From: Burkholderiales bacterium
GTDB lineage: Bacteria > Pseudomonadota > Gammaproteobacteria > Burkholderiales > Burkholderiaceae_C
Direction of reading: 5' to 3'
Length of the DNA: 5,848 bases
Assembly: GCA_006227785.1 (NCBI GenBank)
Contig: SBFU01000435.1
Span: 1-5,848 of the forward strand
Shown here one piece after another: positions 1 through 5,370 of the stretch. The translations under genes and the position numbers were made by a program. The stretch's first letter is position 1. Each line of letters starts with the position of its first letter. Below the pieces are notes generated by a model. It worked only from the letters and a program-made list of their open reading frames with translations. It had not been told where the DNA came from and made no database searches.

Positions 1-1402
1 TGCGAGGCAGGTCCGCCTCGGCAGCGCCCCCATGGGCGGGCGGGGTCTGCAGCAGCTCTTCCTGATGCAGCCGGTACGTGCGCAGGAAGCCGAAGGCCCG
101 CACCGCCTGTTCGGGCGTGTCGAAGTCGGGCACACCGGCGTCGCGGAATTGCCGGCGTGCCTCGGCCACCGCCGTGTCACCCAGCCAGCAACCCAGCACG
201 CGACGCGGCGCCTGCGTCACCCGGGGAAGCAGGGCCTTGGCGATCTCGGCACTGGGCACGATGGCGGTGGGCGCGTGGATGAACAGGATGGCGCTTTCCC
301 GATCCTGCGACAGCGCGTCGATGGCGTCCACATAGCGTGGAGCCGGCGCGTCGCCAATGATGTCCACCGGGTTGGCGTGCGACCAGTTGCCCGGCAGCAC
401 CGCGTTCAGGCGTTCGAGGGTGGCCGCGTCCAGGGTGGCCAGCGGCACGGCCTCGGCCGCGGCGGCGTCGGCCGCCATCACACCGGCACCGCCTCCGTTG
501 GTCAGCACCACCAGCTGGCCCGACGGCCCGTCGCGAAAACGGGCCAGGGTTTCGGCCGCCAGGAACAGGTCCTGCAGCGTGCCCACCCGCAGCATCCCGG
601 CGCGGGCGATGGCGGCATCAAACACCGCGTCCGACCCGGCCAGTGCCCCGGTGTGCGAAGCGGCGGCCTGCTGACCGGCCGTCGAGCGACCGGCCTTGAC
701 CACGATCACCGGTTTGTTGCGCGCCGCGGCGCGGGCCGCCGACATGAATTTGCGCGGCTCCTCGATGCTCTCGATGTAGAGCAGGATGGCGCGGGTGCGG
801 GCGTCGCTGCCCAGGAAGTCCAGCATGTCACCGAAGTCGACATCGGCGCGCTCGCCCAGCGACACGAAATGGGAAAAACCGATGCCCCTGGCATCTGCCC
901 AGTCCAGCATGGCCGTGACCAGGGCGCCCGACTGCGAGACAAAGGCCAGCTCGCCCGGTCTGGCACCGATGTGCGCAAAACTTGCATTCAGACCGATGTG
1001 CGGCACCAGCATGCCGATGCAGTTGGGGCCCAGAATGCGCAGCGTGTGGACACGGGCAGCGTCCAGCATGGCCTGTTTCTGCGCCTTGTCCAGGCCGGCG
1101 GTCACCACGATGGCGGCGCGGGTGCCCCGTGCCCCCAGTGCGCTGATCAATGGCACGATGCTGTCGGCCGGGGTGCACAGCACGGCCAGATCCGGCGCCT
1201 CGGGCAGGTCGTCCACGCCAGCGAAGGCGGGCACACCGTCCAGCTCCCGGTGCTTCGGGTTGACCGGGTACAGGCGTCCGTCATAGCCGCTGCTTCGCAG
1301 GTTGCGCCAGACCGTGCCGCCCACGCTGGCCGGGCGCAGAGAAGCGCCGAAGACGGCCACCGAAGCCGGGGAGAAGAGGGTGTCGAGGTGCCGGATGCTC
1401 AT
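1..1402 (-). CDS. CoA-binding / ADP-forming acyl-CoA synthetase-like protein, probable PatZ/Pka-type protein acetyltransferase (C-terminus off the window)
   Basis: The reading frame is open from an ATG at 1402 to the left edge and gives 467 codons with no stop; the 3' part lies outside the window. Residues about 5-130 form a Rossmann CoA-binding domain (SVAVFGAS at 14-21, then PASVGG). Residues about 150-290 are a succinyl-CoA-ligase-like domain with FVSQSGALVT and SHTGALAGSD. A second flavodoxin-like domain follows to about 440. The order and wording (AILLYIES, SAARAAARNKP, NPVDI) match the first half of E. coli PatZ/Pka, which is about 890 residues and ends in ATP-grasp and GNAT acetyltransferase domains. 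Those domains cannot be seen here, so a plain ADP-forming acetate-CoA ligase remains possible. His250, in SHTGAL, corresponds to the phosphorylated histidine of active ADP-forming synthetases, which E. coli PatZ lacks as I remember its sequence. The start has no strong Shine-Dalgarno sequence and lies 25 bases after the DUF502 stop, which suggests co-transcription. Expected to be cytoplasmic. Confidence 0.88.
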   Translation of the reverse strand, partial: MSIRHLDTLFSPASVAVFGASLRPASVGGTVWRNLRSSGYDGRLYPVNPKHRELDGVPAFAGVDDLPEAPDLAVLCTPADSIVPLISALGARGTRAAIVVTAGLDKAQKQAMLDAARVHTLRILGPNCIGMLVPHIGLNASFAHIGARPGELAFVSQSGALVTAMLDWADARGIGFSHFVSLGERADVDFGDMLDFLGSDARTRAILLYIESIEEPRKFMSAARAAARNKPVIVVKAGRSTAGQQAAASHTGALAGSDAVFDAAIARAGMLRVGTLQDLFLAAETLARFRDGPSGQLVVLTNGGGAGVMAADAAAAEAVPLATLDAATLERLNAVLPGNWSHANPVDIIGDAPAPRYVDAIDALSQDRESAILFIHAPTAIVPSAEIAKALLPRVTQAPRRVLGCWLGDTAVAEARRQFRDAGVPDFDTPEQAVRAFGFLRTYRLHQEELLQTPPAHGGAAEADLPR

Positions 1403-1427
1403 GGGTTCATTGTGCCCCGGCCCGGTG

Positions 1428-2066
1428 TCAGTCGCGTGAAGTGGCTCCTGGCTCCGCCGTGTCGCCGGCCGCCGGCGTGCCATCGTTGCGACTGGATGCC
1501 ATCCAGGCGATCAGGGTGGACCGCATGGCCTCTTCCACCGAGAGGTTGATCGGCGTCACCCAGTCCCTGGGCACAAACACCGTGTAGCCACCGATCATGT
1601 AACCCATGGGCAGATAGACGGCCACCTGGTCAAGGTCCCCCATGGGCCTGGGCAGGCCCCGAAGGCTCTGGCGGGTGACCAGTCCGACCATGTTCAGTTG
1701 TTGCCCCGGCGGGCTCAGCAGCACCACCTGCTGGCTGTCGTTCTCATGCGGCGCAAAGTAGTCGGCAAAGTTCTTCAGCGACGAATAGATGCTCTTGACC
1801 ACCGGCAGGTTGGTGAAGGGCAATTCCAGCAGCGTGACCAGCCGCGAGGTGAAGGGCTGGGACACCAGAAAACCCAACAGCAGGATCAGGCCCACCCCCA
1901 GAAAAATGCCCAGGCCGGGCAGGTAGAAATCACCGATGAACGGCCGGATCAGGCGCATGGCCATGCCTTCCGTCCAGAAGACGAACAGGTACAGCACGTA
2001 GACCGTCAGGGCCAGCGGCAGGAATGTCAGCAGGCCGCGAAAAAAGTACTGGTAGAGGGTTTTCAT
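1428..2066 (-). CDS. DUF502 family inner-membrane protein
   Basis: This is a 212-residue protein with the architecture of the DUF502 family, whose biochemical function is not established. Two hydrophobic helices are clear. The first, about residues 8-30, holds GLLTFLPLALT; the second, about 50-70, begins with the family's PGLG signature. A conserved soluble portion follows: SRLVTLLELPF, NLPVVKSIYSSLK, then a segment with VAVYLPMGYMIGGYTVFVP and LSVEEAMRSTLIAW. Length is normal for the family, with a short low-complexity tail (about 195-212, Gly/Ala/Thr/Pro-rich). The start fits the usual charged N-terminus just before the first helix, but no Shine-Dalgarno sequence is visible (CCTGCCCTTCC precedes the ATG). 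It lies 76 bases downstream of the exported-protein gene and 25 bases upstream of the PatZ-like gene. The family call is solid; any role beyond being an inner-membrane protein is unknown. Confidence 0.92.
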   Translation of the reverse strand: MKTLYQYFFRGLLTFLPLALTVYVLYLFVFWTEGMAMRLIRPFIGDFYLPGLGIFLGVGLILLLGFLVSQPFTSRLVTLLELPFTNLPVVKSIYSSLKNFADYFAPHENDSQQVVLLSPPGQQLNMVGLVTRQSLRGLPRPMGDLDQVAVYLPMGYMIGGYTVFVPRDWVTPINLSVEEAMRSTLIAWMASSRNDGTPAAGDTAEPGATSRD

Positions 2067-2111
2067 GGAAGGGCAGGTGTCGGGCAGCCATGCCCAGCGC
2101 TCAGCATAGCA

Positions 2112-2129
2112 GTGCCGGTGCCGGTGCCG
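2112..2129. repeat. three tandem copies of GTGCCG in the DUF502 leader
   Basis: Three perfect head-to-tail hexamers, GTGCCG on the plus strand and CGGCAC on the minus strand, sit in the 76-base gap between the exported-protein gene and the DUF502 gene. Being non-coding, this short array could change copy number by replication slippage. No functional role is evident. Confidence 0.6.
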
Positions 2130-2142
2130 CGTCCGGGCATGT

Positions 2143-2814
2143 TCAGCGTGGGGTCGCCTCCAGCTCCAGTGTCGCGGTCATGCGGCCGGCGAACAGCAGG
2201 TTCATGCGCGCGCCGTCCCGCTTGGCTGTCACCTGGACACCCGGTTGTGCGGCCGGACGTGTGCTGCCCAGACGCAGCAGGCCGTCCGGCCACTGGAAGG
2301 ACAGGCTGGCCTCCATGGGCAGGTAACCATCCAGGTAGCGGCGCATCAACGGTCCGGCGTGCAGGCGCCAGGCCTGCGGCGATGTGCGTTCAAGGGCCTG
2401 CGAGACCAGATCGATGCAGATGCTGCCGCCGCGTTGCACATCCGACATTTCCACCCGGTGCCCCACCACTTCCGCATGTCCGACACCCTCGGTGGAGGTG
2501 ATGGCAATGTGCCGTACCCGATCGGCATTGAACGCAATCACGATGCGAGCGTTCGGATCCAGTGCCCGGTGACAGGTGGACAGACCCACCAGGCCACTGC
2601 TGAGGCTGTCTTCACTGATGCGCACAAGCGATTCGTACCGGTAGGCCTGCGGGTCGGGGCGCGCGCTGAAGAACTTGATCTGCCCTTCCAGCGCCACGTC
2701 CTCGAAGTCCAGCTCCCGCGCCAGCGCTGGCACCAGCGACCCGCACGCAAGCAACAGCAAGGCCACAGACGCGACGGGGCGGAATACAGAGCATGGGCGG
2801 GAGCGGCTGGCCAT
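2143..2814 (-). CDS. exported protein of unknown function (223 aa)
   Basis: I do not recognise this family. The start at ATG 2814 is chosen because GGAG lies 5 bases upstream and the protein then begins with a proper signal peptide: a basic start (MASRSRP), a hydrophobic core about 14-28 and an ALA cleavage site at 30-32. The frame stays open further upstream, but that extension would bury the signal peptide. LLAC at 21-24 is a weak lipobox-like alternative, since Leu at -2 is atypical. The mature part looks like a beta-rich soluble domain with alternating hydrophobic residues and no membrane helix. It has just two cysteines (Cys81 and Cys133), which could form a periplasmic disulfide. Codon usage resembles the neighbours. 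It is the first gene of the leftward set, 76 bases before DUF502, and diverges from the 108-residue membrane protein. Likely periplasmic; no enzymatic motif was found. Confidence 0.8.
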   Translation of the reverse strand: MASRSRPCSVFRPVASVALLLLACGSLVPALARELDFEDVALEGQIKFFSARPDPQAYRYESLVRISEDSLSSGLVGLSTCHRALDPNARIVIAFNADRVRHIAITSTEGVGHAEVVGHRVEMSDVQRGGSICIDLVSQALERTSPQAWRLHAGPLMRRYLDGYLPMEASLSFQWPDGLLRLGSTRPAAQPGVQVTAKRDGARMNLLFAGRMTATLELEATPR

Positions 2815-2879
2815 GGAATCTCCGGCGGAACGACAGCGCCAGCACTTGAAACCGGCGACAATGGCTGCATCTGCGATGC

Positions 2880-2902
2880 GTGCGTGACCAATTTTCACGC
2901 AC
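2880..2902. promoter_or_regulatory. perfect 8+8 bp dyad in the divergent spacer, possible operator
   Basis: GTGCGTGA (2880-2887) and TCACGCAC (2895-2902) are perfect inverted copies around the 7-base AT-rich centre CCAATTT. The dyad lies near the middle of the 150-base spacer between the divergent exported-protein and membrane-protein genes. No T-run follows on either strand, so it is not an intrinsic terminator. A two-fold regulator binding site is the simplest reading. The GTGA-N7-TCAC core recalls CRP-type half-sites, but the spacer is 7 rather than 6. No clear -10/-35 pair was found on either side. Confidence 0.4.
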
Positions 2903-2964
2903 CGTCGGTCATCCATGGGGGGATGCCGTCGGAACTCCCCACGCCCGTGAGGGCTCTGTCCTGC

Positions 2965-3291
2965 ATGAATGCCCTGACCGACATCATTGGCCGTCTCTTG
3001 CGTGGCCTGTTGCGAATCCTGCTGGCGCTGGCTGGCCTGGTGTTCCTGGTCAGCCTGATGCTGGCCGGCGTCATTGCCGTGGCCCTGCTGTCGCTGTGGG
3101 CCTTGCTGACCGGGCGCAAGCCGGCGCCGGTCATGGTGTTCCAGCGCTTTCGCCAGACCTCGTCTCGTTACGGCGCCTGGTCCGGCGGTGGCCGTTCGGC
3201 AGGGGGCGACGTGGTCGATGTCCAGGCCCAGGAAGTGCCCGAGGGCCCGGCCCCGCGTGTTGAGCCGCCCGGTGCGGCACGTGAACCCTGA
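2965..3291 (+). CDS. small membrane protein of unknown function (108 aa)
   Basis: The N-terminus (MNALTDIIGRLLRGLLR) is basic and amphipathic. A hydrophobic stretch follows at residues 18-48, long enough for one long or two tightly packed helices. Next come a basic juxtamembrane segment, GRKPAPVMVFQRFRQTSSRY (50-69), and a Gly-rich then acidic, Pro-rich tail (73-108, including GDVVDVQAQEVPEG). The Arg/Lys cluster right after the membrane segment suggests a cytoplasmic C-terminus. The frame continues far upstream, but ATG 2965 gives the sensible N-terminus for an integral membrane protein. GAGGG lies 11 bases before it, a long spacing; ATG 2923 and GTG 2947 are in-frame alternatives. It converges on rsmI with a 10-base gap. 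From memory, similar short proteins occur beside rsmI in Comamonadaceae. I know of no assigned function. Confidence 0.8.
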   Translation: MNALTDIIGRLLRGLLRILLALAGLVFLVSLMLAGVIAVALLSLWALLTGRKPAPVMVFQRFRQTSSRYGAWSGGGRSAGGDVVDVQAQEVPEGPAPRVEPPGAAREP

Positions 3292-3301
3292 CAGCCCCGG
3301 G

Positions 3302-4225
3302 TCAACCTTCCGTCTTTCTGAGACTGAGCGCCAGCGCATAGAGGCTGTTGCGCGGCAGCCCGGTGATCTCCGCGCACAGTTTCACCGCCGTTTTCAGCGG
3401 CAGTTCCTCCATCAGCAGTCCCAGCACCCGGCGAGCGGCTGGGCCGATGTCGTCTTCGGCTTCCGCCGGTGGCCGGGCATGGACCAACAGGACAAACTCG
3501 CCGCGCCGGCGCTGGGCATCGGCCTGCAACCACGGTGCAAGTGCATGCGCGGGCATCTGCGCCACCTCCTCAAACTGCTTGGTCAGCTCGCGCCCTATGG
3601 TGAGTGGTCGCTCACTCAGTTGGGCAAGGTCGGTCGCCAGTGCCTCGATGCGGTGCGGCGCTTCCAGGATCACACAGGCACGCGGATCGCTGCCGATGGC
3701 GGCCACCTCGCGCTGCCGTTCCGCGCTCTTGCTGGAGAGAAAACCCGCGAACACGAAACGCCCTGCCTGCTGGGCGTCCTGATGGGTGAAGCCGGTCACG
3801 CTGAGCAGGGCGGTCAGGCTGCTGGCGCCGGGGACGGGCACGCACCGCAGGCCAGCGGCCAACGCCGCGGCCACCAGCCGCGCGCCGGGATCGCTCAAGC
3901 CGGGGGTGCCGGCGTCACTGACGTAGGCCACACGCTGGCCTTGCTGCAACCGTTGCACCACGGTGGCCGCCGCCTCGGCTTCGTTGTGTTCATGCAGCGC
4001 CAGCAGAGGCTTGTGCAGGCCGTAGGCCTGCAGCAGGCTGCCGGTGTGGCGGGTGTCCTCGCAGGCCACGGTGTCGGCCAGTGCCAGCACATGCAAGGCG
4101 CGCAGACCCATGTCGGCCAGGTTGCCAATCGGTGTGGCGACCATGTACAACGCACCCTGCGGATAATGCTGGTGCGCGGCCGCGTCGTGCGCGGCCTTCA
4201 GCAGGGTAGGGAGGACAGATGACAA
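3302..4225 (-). CDS. rsmI: 16S rRNA (cytidine(1402)-2'-O)-methyltransferase
   Basis: RsmI uses S-adenosylmethionine to methylate the 2'-O of C1402 in the decoding centre of 16S rRNA, working with RsmH at the same base; it is cytoplasmic. With the start used here the protein has 307 residues and every signature of the tetrapyrrole-methylase fold as used by RsmI: GALYMVATPIGNLAD (24-38), CEDTRHTG (55-62), HEHNE (78-82), SDAGTPGLSDPG (103-114), PVPGASS (130-136), then GFLSSKS, EAPHR, IGRELTKQFEE and RRGEFVLLV. A C-terminal helical tail ends in LPRNSLYALALSL. The start is uncertain: no in-frame ATG or GTG precedes the first beta strand, only TTG 4225 (GGAA about 9 bases upstream) and TTG 4267 (no Shine-Dalgarno). 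I chose 4225, which gives 23 residues before GALY. Either start overlaps the divergent yraN gene. Confidence 0.96.
   Translation of the reverse strand: MSSVLPTLLKAAHDAAAHQHYPQGALYMVATPIGNLADMGLRALHVLALADTVACEDTRHTGSLLQAYGLHKPLLALHEHNEAEAAATVVQRLQQGQRVAYVSDAGTPGLSDPGARLVAAALAAGLRCVPVPGASSLTALLSVTGFTHQDAQQAGRFVFAGFLSSKSAERQREVAAIGSDPRACVILEAPHRIEALATDLAQLSERPLTIGRELTKQFEEVAQMPAHALAPWLQADAQRRRGEFVLLVHARPPAEAEDDIGPAARRVLGLLMEELPLKTAVKLCAEITGLPRNSLYALALSLRKTEG
4172..4196. repeat. 10-bp direct repeat GTGCGCGGCC, period 15, inside rsmI and the yraN leader
   Basis: GTGCGCGGCC occurs at 4172-4181 and again at 4187-4196. The 15-base period equals five codons and encodes an Ala/His-rich duplication (AAHDAAAH) in the poorly conserved RsmI N-terminus. 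On the plus strand it lies 23-47 bases before the yraN ATG and includes the palindrome GCGGCCGC, so it could fold in the yraN leader. It may be no more than Ala-rich coding bias. Confidence 0.45.
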
Positions 4226-4671
4226 TGTGGGTTTCCGCGAGAGGCAAAGGTGCGCCAGCCGAAGCAAGGGTGCGCACGAAGGAGTTGGGCGACCGTGCCG
4301 AACAGCTCGCCCTGGAGCATCTGCGGCGCCATGGCCTGACCTTGGTGAGGCGCAACTTCCGCACGCCGGGCCGCGGCGGTGGCGAGATCGACCTGATTAT
4401 GCGCGAGCCCGATGGCACCCTGGTGTTTGTCGAGGTGCGCCAGCGTGCCAGCCAGTCCCGGGGTGGCGCCGGCGCCAGCATCACCGCCCACAAGCAGCGC
4501 CGCATCGTCTTTGCCGCCCGGCACTTTTTGCACGCGATCGGATCCGAACCTCCATGCCGCTTCGACGTCGTGCTGGTCCAGGGTGTGGTCCGGACCGACG
4601 ATTCGGCCCGCAGCCAGCCAGCCGAGGTGATCTGGTTGAGGGCTGCATTTGATGCAACCGCTACCTTTTGA
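4219..4671 (+). CDS. yraN: UPF0102 family protein YraN, predicted nuclease fold
   Basis: This 150-residue protein carries the UPF0102 signatures in order: KELGDRAEQLALEHL (21-35), GLTLVRRNFR (39-48), GGGEIDLI (53-60), LVFVEVRQR (68-76), HKQRR, CRFDVV and a C-terminal EVIWLRAAF. GEID plus EVR resembles the PD-(D/E)XK nuclease core, with Arg in place of Lys as is usual in YraN. Nuclease activity is inferred from the fold and is not established for the family. Length is slightly above the usual 120-130 because of a basic N-terminal extension. GGGAGG at 4209-4214 sits 4 bases before ATG 4219 and 10 bases before in-frame ATG 4225; both starts are plausible. It is followed 78 bases later by diaA, as in E. 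coli, and its 5' end overlaps that of divergent rsmI. Confidence 0.94.
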   Translation: MTMWVSARGKGAPAEARVRTKELGDRAEQLALEHLRRHGLTLVRRNFRTPGRGGGEIDLIMREPDGTLVFVEVRQRASQSRGGAGASITAHKQRRIVFAARHFLHAIGSEPPCRFDVVLVQGVVRTDDSARSQPAEVIWLRAAFDATATF

Positions 4672-4686
4672 TACGCGCAAACGGGT

Positions 4687-4716
4687 GTCCAATGGACCCA
4701 TGGCCCAGCCGTCCAT
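4687..4716. promoter_or_regulatory. overlapping inverted repeats built on GTCCA between yraN and diaA
   Basis: GTCCA-A-TGGAC (4687-4697) is a near-perfect palindrome. Its right half, ATGGAC (4692-4697), is also inverted against GTCCAT (4711-4716), so the pentamer appears three times in 29 bases. The middle copy could pair with either partner. The group lies immediately upstream of, and touches, the proposed diaA -35. No T-run follows, so it is not an intrinsic terminator for yraN. An operator or two alternative hairpins are possible readings. Confidence 0.35.
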
Positions 4717-4743
4717 GAACGTTGGGTTCTGGCCCGATATGAT
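4715..4743 (+). promoter_or_regulatory. putative sigma70-type promoter for leaderless diaA
   Basis: TATGAT (4738-4743) matches the -10 consensus at five of six bases. With a 17-base spacer, the -35 would be ATGAAC (4715-4720), a weak match. Transcription would start near 4750, the A of the diaA ATG. The bases before that ATG read GATTCCTCC and contain no Shine-Dalgarno sequence, consistent with leaderless initiation. It is also possible that diaA is simply expressed by read-through from yraN. Confidence 0.35.
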
Positions 4744-4749
4744 TCCTCC

Positions 4750-5370
4750 ATGCTTCTGCAACGCATACAGCAACAGTTCATCGACAGCGCCGATCTGAAG
4801 TACCAGTGTGCGCAGTCGCTGGCCCCGCAGGTCGAGGCGGCCACCCAGGCGGTGCTGGCCAGCGTCACCGGTGGCGGCAAGGTCCTCAGTTGTGGCAACG
4901 GCGCTTCAGCGTCGGCGGCACAGCATTTCTCGGCCAGCTTTATCGGTCGTTATGAGCGCGAGCGTCCGGAACTGGCCGCCCTGTGCCTGTCGGCCGACGC
5001 CGCTGTGCTCACCGGTATCGCCACCGACTTCGACACCCGCCAGGTGTTTTCGCGCCAGGTGCGCGCACTGGGCCAGGCCGGAGACGTGCTGCTGGCGCTG
5101 TCGACGTCGGGCAATTCGGCCAATGTGCTGGCGGCTGTCGAGGCCGCCCACGAACGTGAAATGACGGTGGTGGCGCTCACCGGAGGCCGCGGCGGACGCC
5201 TGCTGCAGATCCTGCGCGACACCGACGTGCAGATCTGTGTCCCGCATGAGGTGCCGGCCCGTGTGCTGGAGGTGCACCACCTGATCCTGCATTGCATCTG
5301 CGACGGTGTGGACGCCCAGCTGCTGGGTCTGCCCGATACCTTGAACCCCGAACAGGAGATTGCCACATGA
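4750..5370 (+). CDS. diaA: DiaA-type SIS-domain protein, DnaA initiator-associating factor
   Basis: This 206-residue protein is a single SIS (sugar isomerase) domain with an N-terminal helical lead. Motifs include VLSCGNGASASAAQHFSASF (45-64), the GRYERERPELAALCLSAD stretch (66-83), ATDFDTRQVFSRQVRALG, GDVLLALSTSGNS, VVALTGGRGG and LEVHHLILHCICD. E. coli DiaA is a homotetramer that binds DnaA and promotes initiation at oriC; the sedoheptulose-7-phosphate isomerase GmhA is the close paralogue. The two Glu of the GmhA HFAEELTGRY motif are Ala and Ser here (HFSASFIGRY), and the Gln of RIQEIH is Leu. This argues for DiaA over an active isomerase, as does the yraN-diaA-dolP order. The C-terminus runs about 13 residues past E. 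coli DiaA. No Shine-Dalgarno sequence precedes ATG 4750, and no other in-frame start fits as well. The stop overlaps the dolP start. Confidence 0.9.
   Translation: MLLQRIQQQFIDSADLKYQCAQSLAPQVEAATQAVLASVTGGGKVLSCGNGASASAAQHFSASFIGRYERERPELAALCLSADAAVLTGIATDFDTRQVFSRQVRALGQAGDVLLALSTSGNSANVLAAVEAAHEREMTVVALTGGRGGRLLQILRDTDVQICVPHEVPARVLEVHHLILHCICDGVDAQLLGLPDTLNPEQEIAT

Noticed and set aside
32..1549. 505-codon open frame on the plus strand
   Set aside because: It is antisense to the PatZ-like gene and to the end of DUF502, has no recognisable domain and is Arg/Gly/His-rich, as expected from opposing GC-rich coding DNA.
2089..2141. CATGCCC / GGGCATG inverted repeat before DUF502
   Set aside because: Only 7 bp with a 39-base loop and no T-run; easily due to chance in GC-rich DNA.
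2245..2964. Upstream extension of the small membrane-protein frame
   Set aside because: It is antisense to the exported-protein gene and low in recognisable structure; the plausible protein starts at 2965.
2815..3339. Upstream extension of the exported-protein frame to 398 codons
   Set aside because: It would bury a clear signal peptide and run antisense through the small membrane protein; GGAG before ATG 2814 marks the real start.
4162..4167. GATAAT as a -10 for yraN
   Set aside because: The hexamer is good, but the expected -35 (GACCAT) is poor and the region is coding for RsmI; not strong enough to list as a promoter.
3188..4222. 344-codon plus-strand frame
   Set aside because: Antisense to rsmI, which carries all family motifs; a shadow frame.
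3990..4898. 302- and 191-codon minus-strand frames across yraN and the diaA start
   Set aside because: Antisense to yraN and diaA, with Ser/Arg/Thr-rich shadow composition and no domain.
4750..5370. Annotation as phosphoheptose isomerase GmhA
   Set aside because: The acidic active-site residues of GmhA are replaced, and the yraN-diaA-dolP context fits DiaA.
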